A stretch of DNA of 9,069 nt from Candidatus Zixiibacteriota bacterium (GCA_014729565.1 WJJR01000086.1:1-9069); one strand, 5' to 3'; shown: positions 1-6,514, counted from the stretch's first letter. Numbers and translations: made by a program. The notes: generated from the sequence alone by a model not told the origin.

Positions 1-2
1 GG

Positions 3-137
3 CGGTTGGTCAGAGGCGTCGACTATCAAATCGACTACTCTATTGGTCAGCTTAGTGTCATCAACGAAGAAGTTCTCGATCCCAACAAGAGCTTATTCAT
101 TTGTTACGACTATGTCCCGTTTGAAAAACAACCCTGA
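3..137 (+). CDS. C-terminal fragment of an SprA-like or related surface protein (5' end outside window)
   Basis: Reading frame 3 is open from the left edge to a TGA at 135-137 and gives 44 residues. They include the phrase GVDYQIDYSIGQLSVINEEV and end in YDYVPFEKQP. The pattern 'GxDYxxDYxxGxLxxxNExxL' followed by a short beta strand resembles the repeated motif of SprA/SOV-type giant outer-membrane proteins of the type IX secretion system and related surface proteins of the FCB group. The composition looks coding, unlike the other two frames here. Typical SprA proteins continue well beyond this motif, so a stop this soon after it is odd. The gene may belong to another family sharing the motif, or be a shortened SprA relative. 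The frame is seen directly; the family is inferred from one short motif. Confidence 0.5.
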   Translation, partial: RLVRGVDYQIDYSIGQLSVINEEVLDPNKSLFICYDYVPFEKQP

Positions 138-162
138 CCAAAAACAAATGAACCATGTGAGT

Positions 163-227
163 GTCAGGAGCCCCGCCCGCTACGGTTCACGCAAACGATT
201 TGAGAAACAGTGGGCGGTGCTCCTGGC
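163..227. repeat. Long imperfect inverted repeat between convergent genes (possible terminator or dispersed element)
   Basis: Arms 165-178 and 212-225 pair over 14 positions with a single mismatch (C172 opposite T218), around a 33-base loop. The stem is GC-rich and lies between the end of the rightward partial gene (137) and the end of the leftward cluster (241). Read leftward, the stem is followed by a T-rich run at 138-150, which suits a terminator for the leftward genes, although the loop is long for an intrinsic terminator. Read rightward, no T-run follows. It could equally be one copy of a dispersed palindromic repeat. No second copy is visible in this window. Confidence 0.45.
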
Positions 228-240
228 CTACTGCTATCTG

Positions 241-753
241 CTACCGCCGCGTATATGTCGATCCCATCATCTTTGATTTGGTGCCGTCGGCGGCGATTTG
301 ATTCAATGTCCATTCGAACGTGGAATCGTTGGTGAATTCCCAAATCTCCTCGAAATCGCCGGCCATCGAACCGTAGGTGGTCAGGTCGGCGATCATGCTG
401 TCGCCCTCCCATTTGAGCGAATACTCGAACAGATCGATGCCCATTTCGGTGCCGGTGAAATAGCCGCGAATGGCCTCGTCGCCCGGATGCCAGAAGAAAA
501 ATCCCTCGCCGACGAGCTTCGGTTCACCATCGACGACCCAATACGATTTCCCGTTCACCGACTTCTTTCCGATGCCCCATTCGAACACCTGGTAATTCTG
601 ATCGCTGTACCACTTGCCGCCGACCAGACGTTCACACGGAGCGAGCGGATTGGCGTCGTCTGACTCAGAATCCTGCGCCCACGGTTGTACCGCAAATGCG
701 GTCAACGCAACGGCGGTCATGACAAGGACAATCCAGGTCTTACGTGAGATCAT
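241..753 (-). CDS. Small secreted beta-rich (lipocalin-like) protein of unknown function
   Basis: The product is 170 residues. The ATG at 753 is chosen because an AAAGGAG ribosome binding site lies about 7 bases upstream and because a signal peptide starts exactly there: basic ISRKTW, a hydrophobic core at about 8-22, and a likely cleavage after PWA at residue 26. Longer in-frame starts reach into the channel gene and add no plausible sequence. The mature part is rich in W, Y, F and G with alternating polar and hydrophobic residues, from LVGGKWY at 43-49 to the C-terminal YTRR, which suggests a small beta barrel or sheet. The C-terminal spacing DGT, M, Y, R matches that of the DUF1579 protein at 1965-2474, so a shared lipocalin-like fold is possible. 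Its single cysteine in the mature part (residue 40) is not in a clear lipobox. It is probably the last gene of the leftward cluster, 61 bases after the channel gene. No enzymatic motif is seen; export is the firmest statement. Confidence 0.82.
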   Translation of the reverse strand: MISRKTWIVLVMTAVALTAFAVQPWAQDSESDDANPLAPCERLVGGKWYSDQNYQVFEWGIGKKSVNGKSYWVVDGEPKLVGEGFFFWHPGDEAIRGYFTGTEMGIDLFEYSLKWEGDSMIADLTTYGSMAGDFEEIWEFTNDSTFEWTLNQIAADGTKSKMMGSTYTRR

Positions 754-788
754 TTTAGTCTCCTTTCCCCAATGGCTGTTCGTATGCA

Positions 789-803
789 GCAATGTGACAT
801 TGC
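789..803. repeat. 15-base perfect palindrome, possible operator or hairpin
   Basis: The sequence GCAATGTGACATTGC is a perfect inverted repeat with 7-base arms around one central base. It lies in the 61-base gap between the stop of the MscS-type gene and the start of the small secreted protein gene, about 36 bases ahead of the latter's ATG on the leftward strand. It could be a dimeric regulator site or an RNA processing hairpin, although a one-base loop is poor for RNA. No T-run follows on either side, so it is not a terminator. Confidence 0.3.
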
Positions 804-814
804 CGTCGGATGAA

Positions 815-1882
815 TTATCCGCTCTTGTCGTCTGAATTGGATTCGGACTCAAGGATCGTCGCAATCCGGTCCCGTGTTGTCTCGAGTGTCTTGAGATCGG
901 CTTCCAGCTTGTGTTTGACATCCGCGTTTGGCGCCGAATGGATCTTCTCTTCGAGATCCGAAATGTCGGATTTCAGTTCATCGTATCGCTGTCGCAATTC
1001 TTCCACCGACGCAGCTTTGTCTGCCTTTTCAAACATGATCGCTTCGGCCTGTTGTGCCTTGTCATCAACAGGTGTGGATGTGCGCATTGCGGGCATGGCC
1101 TTCCAGTCGGCAGCGAGGGCGCGTGTATTCATGAATGTTGGCGACACAATCTCGATTCCGGCGGCGTGAAGCTTGTCGAGCATCTGTTCGCGCAGCCGTG
1201 ACCGTGTTGACAATACGTGCTTCACTTCCGGCAGCAATCCGACGACACGGTAGACGACCGAGAAGTCGGTCAGGTCCATGATATGCACGAACGGTTCCTG
1301 CAGGTCGGCCGCGAGCGCCGCTTCGCGCAGGGCGTCCTGCACCTGGGTGCGCGACACATCGTAACCGATCGATACCTCCGCCCACACCAACGTACCGGTC
1401 GCGTACGTTACGCGAACGGGATTCGTAATCAGAAAGGAATTCGGAAGCGTCATCAGATCGCGATCTTCGGTTTGGATTTCCACGTGGAACAAGCCGCGTT
1501 CGGTCACGCGGCCGAAATGCTCGCCCACGGTGATGAAATCGCCAACCTGAAAGCTGCGCACCGCGCGAATCATCAGCCCCGCCATCGCGTTGCCAATGAT
1601 ATTCGTCGACGAGAGCGCAACCGCGGCGCTGACCACAATCCCGATCAGATTCAGCAGTTGTCCCTGCCGCGTGTCGTTTAATGGTGATATCAGAATGATC
1701 ACCACCAGCAAAACCGCCAGCAGGAACAGTTGAATCAACTGGACGCGCAACGTCTTGTCGGCCTGTCCGGCGTACTGTGCCCGCAGACTCCGGCGCACCG
1801 CAAACCACACCGCTCCGCCCACGATGATGACAATCACCATCGGCAGGCCCGGTTTCAAGCTGGACAGGATATCGGAGAGCAT
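815..1882 (-). CDS. MscS-family small-conductance mechanosensitive channel
   Basis: This inner-membrane channel opens under membrane tension to release solutes on hypo-osmotic shock. Numbering from a GTG at 1909 (subtract 9 for the ATG at 1882), hydrophobic helices lie at about 21-38 and 58-75. The pore helix at about 85-113 is rich in Ala, Ser and Gly (VVSAAVALSS then GNAMAGLM). It is followed by the family signature SFQVGDFITVGEHFGRV and the beta-domain motif LPNSFLITNPV at 155-165, equivalent to IPNGKII in E. coli MscS. GIEIVSPT at 251-258 matches the end of the cytoplasmic domain. A charged coiled-coil-like tail at about 299-355 extends beyond the roughly 286 residues of E. coli MscS. The start is uncertain: neither the ATG at 1882 nor the in-frame GTG at 1909 has a good ribosome binding site. 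The ATG gives a typical short MscS N-terminus, so it is preferred. The gene lies 82 bases after the DUF1579 gene. Confidence 0.93.
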   Translation of the reverse strand: MLSDILSSLKPGLPMVIVIIVGGAVWFAVRRSLRAQYAGQADKTLRVQLIQLFLLAVLLVVIILISPLNDTRQGQLLNLIGIVVSAAVALSSTNIIGNAMAGLMIRAVRSFQVGDFITVGEHFGRVTERGLFHVEIQTEDRDLMTLPNSFLITNPVRVTYATGTLVWAEVSIGYDVSRTQVQDALREAALAADLQEPFVHIMDLTDFSVVYRVVGLLPEVKHVLSTRSRLREQMLDKLHAAGIEIVSPTFMNTRALAADWKAMPAMRTSTPVDDKAQQAEAIMFEKADKAASVEELRQRYDELKSDISDLEEKIHSAPNADVKHKLEADLKTLETTRDRIATILESESNSDDKSG

Positions 1883-1964
1883 CGCGGACCGAATATACCG
1901 GACGATCACATGCTATGCAGCCCAAAATGTGGCGCTCGGGCCTCCTCATGAACGTCCCGTGCAC

Positions 1965-2474
1965 TTACCTCTTCCGTTTATAGACGATCTCCATGTTCTG
2001 AAACTCGGTGCCGTCGGGAGCAACGCAGTACATTTCGAGTTTATGGGTATCGTCGCCCTCCCAACTGGCCACACTTCGCATCGGCACATCTTTGCGGTCG
2101 CTCATGGGGTCATCGATGGTGCACGAATAGTGTTTGGCGCCGTCTTTGGCTGTGCCGCGGCTGATCATCACCGATGTGCCCATCGTGTCGATCCAGGTGT
2201 CGATGTACTCGCCGCGGTATTTGTCGAATGCCGTGACGCCCATTCCCTCGAACGGCTGACCCATCGCCTGACCCCTGAAGTTCTGAATCAGATACCGTCC
2301 GCCCATCGCAATCGTAAACTCGGCCTCCCCCGTGTTTTCTTCCGGCGGTGCACCGGGCGCCATCCAGAATTTCACATTTGCATCCCACTTGCCCGCCAGT
2401 TTGTTGAACTCTTCGTGCTCCGTGCCCGGTGTGGCAAATTGCGCCCACCGCTCCATCATCTGCTTTTCGTCCAT
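1965..2474 (-). CDS. DUF1579 family protein
   Basis: The 169-residue product carries the hallmarks of the DUF1579 family: GTEHEEFNKLAGKW at 17-30, a proline-rich FWMAPGAPPE at 36-45, GGRYL at 58-62, GQPFEGMGVTAFDKYRGEY at 72-90 and DTWIDTMGT at 92-100. The C-terminal half is beta-rich and ends YKRKR. The family has no established function; members are thought to form a lipocalin-like beta structure, and no catalytic residues are known. There is no signal peptide, so it is probably cytoplasmic. The ATG at 2474 follows a GGGAGG ribosome binding site with about 9 bases spacing. It lies 89 bases downstream of the DUF899 gene and ahead of the channel gene, all leftward, so co-transcription is likely. 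Confidence 0.9.
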   Translation of the reverse strand: MDEKQMMERWAQFATPGTEHEEFNKLAGKWDANVKFWMAPGAPPEENTGEAEFTIAMGGRYLIQNFRGQAMGQPFEGMGVTAFDKYRGEYIDTWIDTMGTSVMISRGTAKDGAKHYSCTIDDPMSDRKDVPMRSVASWEGDDTHKLEMYCVAPDGTEFQNMEIVYKRKR

Positions 2475-2563
2475 CGTGTCAATCCTCCCGTCGATTCGTT
2501 ATCTGTTGCGCTACCGTCACCAAGCTCGGTAGAACGGCTGTCACTTCACAATCACTTCCGGGC

Positions 2564-3145
2564 TCAGGAATACTCGTATTGCGGCTCCCAACCGTCGGCG
2601 CCCTGTTCAAGCAAATCAAAGACGTGCCAGACGGCGCAGAAGTCGTCGCCGGGGCCGAAATACGCACGTCCGACACGCCGAATGGCGCCGTCGGCATCCC
2701 GATGGAATGTCGAGACTCCGGGCCACACCTTGCCCTCTTTCTCAAATCCAACGTCCCGAGTGAAACTCCCGCCGTGATTGGAGAGTGTGCGGAATGTCCA
2801 GCCTCGGCTGTCGGCAAACTCCTTCATCACCGACGGTTCATCGGGCGAGACAAGCGCGAACGCCGCCCGGTTCTCAAAATGCTTGCGAAAGCCATTGAAA
2901 CCGTCGGCCCAGAGGGTGCAGTACCGGCAGCTTCGTCCCATGTTGTGAATGATGATCAGATCATTGTTGTCGCCGAAGAGACTCGAAAGCTGAACCGGCT
3001 GTCCGTCGCGATCTTTCAGGGTGTAATCTGAGACCGTCTGAGCACCCGCGGCTCTGCGCAACTCGACGATCCGTTTCCGCAACATCTCCAGCTCCTTTTC
3101 GGCCTTCTCGAGTTCTTCGTGGGCCCTGGCGGTGTCTGTTGTCAT
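2564..3145 (-). CDS. DUF899 family thioredoxin-like protein
   Basis: The 193-residue product begins with a charged coiled-coil-like helix (about 7-34), then a thioredoxin-fold core. The strand LIIIHNM at 63-69 leads into the DUF899 signature SCRYCTLWADGFNGF at 72-86, in which C73 and C76 form a CxxC pair. FALVSPDEP at about 96-104, RDVGFEKEGKVWPGVSTFHR and the end motif CAVWHVFDLLEQGADGW also fit the family. A dithiol redox or peroxiredoxin-like role is plausible, but DUF899 proteins have no proven reaction. There is no signal peptide, so it is probably cytoplasmic. The ATG at 3145 is preferred over the GTG at 3151 because the GAGGG ribosome binding site is well spaced for the ATG and abuts the GTG. 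It is the first gene of the leftward cluster. Confidence 0.93.
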   Translation of the reverse strand: MTTDTARAHEELEKAEKELEMLRKRIVELRRAAGAQTVSDYTLKDRDGQPVQLSSLFGDNNDLIIIHNMGRSCRYCTLWADGFNGFRKHFENRAAFALVSPDEPSVMKEFADSRGWTFRTLSNHGGSFTRDVGFEKEGKVWPGVSTFHRDADGAIRRVGRAYFGPGDDFCAVWHVFDLLEQGADGWEPQYEYS

Positions 3146-3202
3146 CGTCACTCCCTCTTCTGTTGGCTGTCCCGCTGTTAGCGTTTAAGAGATGGAGGAG
3201 AA

Positions 3203-3230
3203 TCTATAGAGAATCCAGCCCGCGAAACAA
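3203..3230 (-). promoter_or_regulatory. Candidate sigma-70 promoter for the leftward DUF899 cluster
   Basis: Read leftward, TTGTTT (3230-3225) and TATAGA (3208-3203) are separated by 16 bases. The match is moderate, with four of six consensus bases at each box. It would start transcription about 50 bases ahead of the DUF899 ATG at 3145. Confidence 0.35.
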
Positions 3231-3298
3231 TACGGGACTTGTCTTGGTTGATTGTCATGAGGGCCAGCGTGCACCAACACTGAGAGAGGAAGTTCTGC

Positions 3299-3326
3299 TT
3301 GTCACAGCGGCGAATCCGGGTATATT
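3299..3326 (+). promoter_or_regulatory. Candidate strong sigma-70 promoter for the choice-of-anchor B gene
   Basis: TTGTCA (3299-3304) and TATATT (3321-3326) are separated by 16 bases. Each box differs from consensus at one position. Transcription would begin near 3333, giving an untranslated leader of about 150 bases before the ATG at 3486. Confidence 0.55.
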
Positions 3327-3485
3327 TTGTCGTGCATGGGGTTACGGCGGTTCCGGATTGCCGCACCCGATTGTAGCGACGGAGTTCTATCAGACCTCTT
3401 ACCTCACCACGATATCATCGGGTCTGACACGGGGGCCGACTCTGATCATGGCCCACGACGGACACACACAGCGAAAGGCGATTCA

Positions 3486-5777
3486 ATGCAGCCAAAGCGG
3501 CGAAGACAGAGGATGACGATCACTGCGGGTTTACTGACGGCGGTAATGCTGATCGCAACCACGGCAGCGGCCAGTATTGCGCCACTGGATAAACTCGGCG
3601 ACCGGGCGGTCCAACCTGCTCCCGTGCAGCAAACGCCACGGAGCGCCGATGCGTTGACTCCGCAGCAATTGGCCCCGGTGCTCGAATCCGAGTGGACTGG
3701 GTCGCCGCAATGGATGACCGGCTACCCCTGGGGTGGCGAAACGTTTAGTTCCAGCATCGGCAAGGGCATTGATTTTCTGGGGAGTGGCCTTTCACATAGC
3801 GACTATGTGCCGGTGGAGATCATCTTCACGGAGTCGGATACTACGTATTGCGCCACGTTTCGCCGTGACAATTCGTACGCGTTCGGCGGTGTCGGGATCT
3901 TTCGGGGATCGGCGTGGGATATGTCCGACCCCGGCAATCCGCGTCGTCTGAACATCAGCTTTGTCGAGGACGATAACATCAAAACCGCCAATCAGCTTTG
4001 GGATCCGATCGATGTGTCGCTGGGCGGTCGTGAATATATCCAGGTCATGCTGAGCGATTACGACGGCACCGGTTTGACATACAGCAGCAATAACCTGCTC
4101 AATGACGCGGGAACGATGGACATTCTCTACAGCTGGTGGCCGCTATTGGCATCCGGGCAGACGCTGTATGGGTCCGATCCGGCCACGCTCGACATCATTC
4201 CACTCAACGTCAAGAATGTTCGCGGTATTCCCACTGACGGCCAACTGACGATCACGTGGTCCTATTTCCTTGCCGAACCCGATTCGTTCGTCATCTCCAC
4301 CGATGTCTCCAGCCCGGCCGACAACTACCTCGGTTCGGTCGGTGGTGACATCCGTGAATATGAACACAGCGGGCTGGCGAACGGACAGGAGCAGTTTTAT
4401 CGCATTGACGCATTCGCCGGCGGCCTCCTCGTCGACCAGAGCCCGGAATTCACCGCCTCACCGGAGGTTGTTTCGAGCGATCTTGAACTGATCGGTTACC
4501 TCCACGAACATAGCACATATGGTGATGTCTGGGGATACGTTGATCCGGCCACTGACGAGGAGTATGCGTTGCTCTGCGCGCGCAACGAAGGACTTGCCAT
4601 CATTCATTTGGCGTCGGGCGGGCCGGTCGAAGTCGCTTTTGTGCCGACGACGAACGGCGCATCGGACAGCAAAGATGTGAAGGTCTACGATCACTACGCT
4701 TATCTGGTCAACGAGAGTGGTCCGGTGCAGATCATTGACTTGATCGATCCGGCCAATCCGGTGGAGGTTGGGACGATCAGTCCGGATGGAAATGGTTCGC
4801 ACAACTGTCTGATCGAGGGGGCCTATCTCTACATCGTCGGCAATCACGGCACCGGCGGACTCGAAATCTGGAGCCTGGCCAACCCCGCCGTGCCGGTCGA
4901 AGTGGGTGACTTCCAGCCGTATTACTACCACGATCTGGACATTCGCAATGACACGGTCTACGCGTGCGGGATTTACGGCGATGGCATCGACGTCGTTGAT
5001 GTCAGCAACAAAACCTCACCGTCGCTGATTACGACCTTCAACTACACCGGCTCGGGTGCGCACAACGCCGAACTGACCGAAGACGGCAAGTATTTGTTTA
5101 CCGGCGATGAGATCGGCAGCGCGGGGAATCACACCCGTGTCTGGGATGTCTCGGACATCGGTGCAATTTCGAAAGTCGATGACATCATCGTCGATCCCGA
5201 TGCCGTCGTGCACAACTGCTACATCCTCGACGATCTCCTCTACATTGCGCACTATACCGAAGGTGTGCGCATTTACGATATCCGTGATCCGGAGAATCCG
5301 GTCGAGGTTGCCTATTACGATACCTACCAGCCGGACCAGTACGGCTATCGGGGATGCTGGACGGTAACGCCGTTTCTTCCGTCGGGACGTATCATCGCCT
5401 CCGACATGCAAACCGGGTTGTATGTATTTGAACTGGATGACGCCGACGGCGACGGCGTGTACTCGGTGATCGACAACTGTCCGGACGTCGCCAATCCATC
5501 GCAAGCCGATGCCGACAGTAACGGTGTTGGCGATGCGTGCGAGTCCTGCCAGTGTCCGCTGCAAGCCGACCTGAATGGAGACACGTTTCTTGACGCCACC
5601 GATCTTAATCTACTGATTCAGATTCTGTTCTTCTCCGGCACCGACGTGCAGGACCCCCAGTGCCCGCGGTCACGTTCGGATTTGAATGCGGACGGTTTCT
5701 CTGACGCTGTCGACTTGAACCTGATGATCAACCTGCTGTTTTTCAACGGGCCACCGCCAGTGGACCCGTGCTTGTAA
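3486..5777 (+). CDS. Secreted choice-of-anchor B family protein with thrombospondin type 3 repeat and dockerin-like C-terminus
   Basis: The 763-residue product starts at the ATG at 3486, preceded by AAAGG at about 7 bases and followed directly by a signal peptide (basic QPKRRRQR, hydrophobic 11-28). Residues about 60-240 form a unique region I do not recognise. About 240-325 resembles a fibronectin type III-like sandwich. Residues 333-650 match the choice-of-anchor B domain, opening with ELIGYLHEHSTYGDVWGYVD. Repeated LVIVD-like blades follow (VQIIDLIDPANPVEVG, IDVVDVSNKTSPSLI, VRIYDIRDPENPVEVAYYD), with the hallmarks SGAHNAELTEDGKYLFTGDE and DMQTGLYVFEL. Residues 651-685 are a calcium-binding thrombospondin type 3 stretch (DADGDG, IDNCPDVANPSQADADSNGVGDAC). 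Residues 688-763 hold two dockerin-like calcium loops, D695/N697/D699/D703/D706 and D732/N734/D736/D740/D743. The protein is exported and probably surface-bound. The family is named because different members end in different anchors; its substrate or ligand is unknown. The N-terminal extension is long for the family. Confidence 0.92.
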   Translation: MQPKRRRQRMTITAGLLTAVMLIATTAAASIAPLDKLGDRAVQPAPVQQTPRSADALTPQQLAPVLESEWTGSPQWMTGYPWGGETFSSSIGKGIDFLGSGLSHSDYVPVEIIFTESDTTYCATFRRDNSYAFGGVGIFRGSAWDMSDPGNPRRLNISFVEDDNIKTANQLWDPIDVSLGGREYIQVMLSDYDGTGLTYSSNNLLNDAGTMDILYSWWPLLASGQTLYGSDPATLDIIPLNVKNVRGIPTDGQLTITWSYFLAEPDSFVISTDVSSPADNYLGSVGGDIREYEHSGLANGQEQFYRIDAFAGGLLVDQSPEFTASPEVVSSDLELIGYLHEHSTYGDVWGYVDPATDEEYALLCARNEGLAIIHLASGGPVEVAFVPTTNGASDSKDVKVYDHYAYLVNESGPVQIIDLIDPANPVEVGTISPDGNGSHNCLIEGAYLYIVGNHGTGGLEIWSLANPAVPVEVGDFQPYYYHDLDIRNDTVYACGIYGDGIDVVDVSNKTSPSLITTFNYTGSGAHNAELTEDGKYLFTGDEIGSAGNHTRVWDVSDIGAISKVDDIIVDPDAVVHNCYILDDLLYIAHYTEGVRIYDIRDPENPVEVAYYDTYQPDQYGYRGCWTVTPFLPSGRIIASDMQTGLYVFELDDADGDGVYSVIDNCPDVANPSQADADSNGVGDACESCQCPLQADLNGDTFLDATDLNLLIQILFFSGTDVQDPQCPRSRSDLNADGFSDAVDLNLMINLLFFNGPPPVDPCL

Positions 5778-5805
5778 GTGTCAGGATTGTCCCGTTAATC
5801 AGTTT

Positions 5806-5845
5806 TCACGCCCGCGTTCAGCTTTAGCGCGGGCGTGATTCTTTC
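5806..5845 (+). terminator. Intrinsic terminator after the choice-of-anchor B gene
   Basis: A perfect 11-base GC-rich stem (5806-5816 with 5828-5838) encloses an 11-base loop and is followed by the T-rich TTCTTTC. It lies 28 bases after the stop codon. The tail is not a pure T-run, so some read-through is possible. Read leftward, the only A/T tail is short (AAAAC), so it is mainly a rightward terminator. It ends only 11 bases before the next start codon. Confidence 0.8.
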
Positions 5846-5851
5846 TATATT
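5846..5851 (+). promoter_or_regulatory. Candidate -10 element for leaderless transcription of the DUF4396 gene
   Basis: TATATT lies 5 bases ahead of the ATG at 5857, where a -10 box must sit if transcription starts on the A of the start codon. No Shine-Dalgarno-like sequence precedes the ATG. The matching -35 position falls inside the terminator stem-loop (TTTAGC, 5823-5828) and is weak. Confidence 0.35.
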
Positions 5852-5856
5852 TCAAT

Positions 5857-6510
5857 ATGCTGATCGATACGCTGTTAGACAGCTTCTGGGTTCTCGGTAT
5901 TTGGCTGGTAACGTCGATCACCTCAGTGATTATCGTTGCGCGTGACATCCAACGTCATAACGCTCACCTGCCACCTCTCATGAGACTGGTCTGGTTGCTG
6001 ACAGTTGCCTATTCGAGTCTGCTCGGGCTTGTGGTTTATTGGTTCACCGGACGCGGTCAGATTAGCCGTGATTCCATCTGGCGACAGGGTTTTCGATCGA
6101 CGGCCCACTGCTACTCAGGCTGTGGTGGCGGTGAAGTGTTGGGCATTCTCCTGACTGTTGCGTTGCTCGGGCTGGCCCAACTGTGGGTCGTACTCACCAC
6201 GTTCTCCTTTGCCTATGTAGCAGGGCTATTACTCACTGCCGGACCATTGATTCAAGATGGCGTTCCGGCAAAAACCGCCTGGCGCGATGCTGTCGTTAGC
6301 GAATCCGCCAGCATCGTCGTCATGGAGACGGTCGCGATCGGTGTCGATCTCTATCTGGCCGGCAACGCGCAAATCACCGACACACGGTTCTGGCTATCGC
6401 TGGTCGTTTCCCTGAGTCTGGGATTTCTCGCCGCGTATCCGGTCAACATCCTTCTCATCCACTTTGGTGTTAAAGAAGGAATGCACGACCCGCGCCATGG
6501 GGCGGACTGA
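5857..6510 (+). CDS. DUF4396 family integral membrane protein
   Basis: The 217-residue product has several membrane segments: about 8-28, 43-63, 93-115, 117-131, 150-168 and 178-202. Between the second and third lies STAHCYSGCGGGEVLG, with the HCxxGC motif at H84, C85, G88 and C89 typical of DUF4396. The C-terminal PVNILLIHFGVKEGMH also fits the family's end. The histidine and cysteines at a membrane face could bind a metal or heme, but the family has no proven role. The ATG at 5857 is the first possible start, since an in-frame TGA lies at 5836-5838. It has no ribosome binding site, and TATATT 5 bases upstream suggests leaderless expression. It converges on the aldo/keto reductase gene with a 4-base gap. 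Confidence 0.87.
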   Translation: MLIDTLLDSFWVLGIWLVTSITSVIIVARDIQRHNAHLPPLMRLVWLLTVAYSSLLGLVVYWFTGRGQISRDSIWRQGFRSTAHCYSGCGGGEVLGILLTVALLGLAQLWVVLTTFSFAYVAGLLLTAGPLIQDGVPAKTAWRDAVVSESASIVVMETVAIGVDLYLAGNAQITDTRFWLSLVVSLSLGFLAAYPVNILLIHFGVKEGMHDPRHGAD

Positions 6511-6514
6511 CCGT

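Larger units (their letters stand above)
3146..3485. promoter_or_regulatory. Divergent intergenic region between DUF899 gene and choice-of-anchor B gene
   Basis: These 340 bases separate two divergently transcribed genes. They hold a candidate promoter in each direction and an inferred leader of about 150 bases ahead of the rightward gene. Open frames run through the region but lack a ribosome binding site and resemble no protein. I see no RNA gene and no riboswitch that I recognise. Confidence 0.6.

Noticed and set aside
1065..1964. Leftward open frame of 299 codons overlapping the channel gene in another frame, preceded by no start signal but containing a GAGGAGG near its 5' end
   Set aside because: Its product is Arg/Gly-rich with no family features, whereas the channel frame shows the full MscS domain order. 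The purine-rich run is about 30 bases too far to serve the channel start.
2511..2532. Six-base-pair hairpin between the DUF899 and DUF1579 genes
   Set aside because: The stem is short with a 10-base loop and no T-run follows on the leftward strand, so it is neither a convincing terminator nor clearly above chance.
1755..2777. Long rightward open frame of 340 codons
   Set aside because: It lies antisense to the MscS and DUF1579 genes, both supported by motifs. Its translation shows no domain, and no ribosome binding site precedes it.
3139..3516. Rightward open frame of 125 codons with a hydrophobic start across the divergent intergenic region
   Set aside because: It begins inside the DUF899 gene on the opposite strand, has no ribosome binding site, runs through two candidate promoters, and overlaps the signal peptide of the next gene out of frame.
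4458..5564. Two leftward open frames (157 and 182 codons) inside the choice-of-anchor B gene
   Set aside because: They are antisense shadows produced by the codon bias of the real gene, and their translations are low-information Val/Ile/Arg/Asp mixtures.
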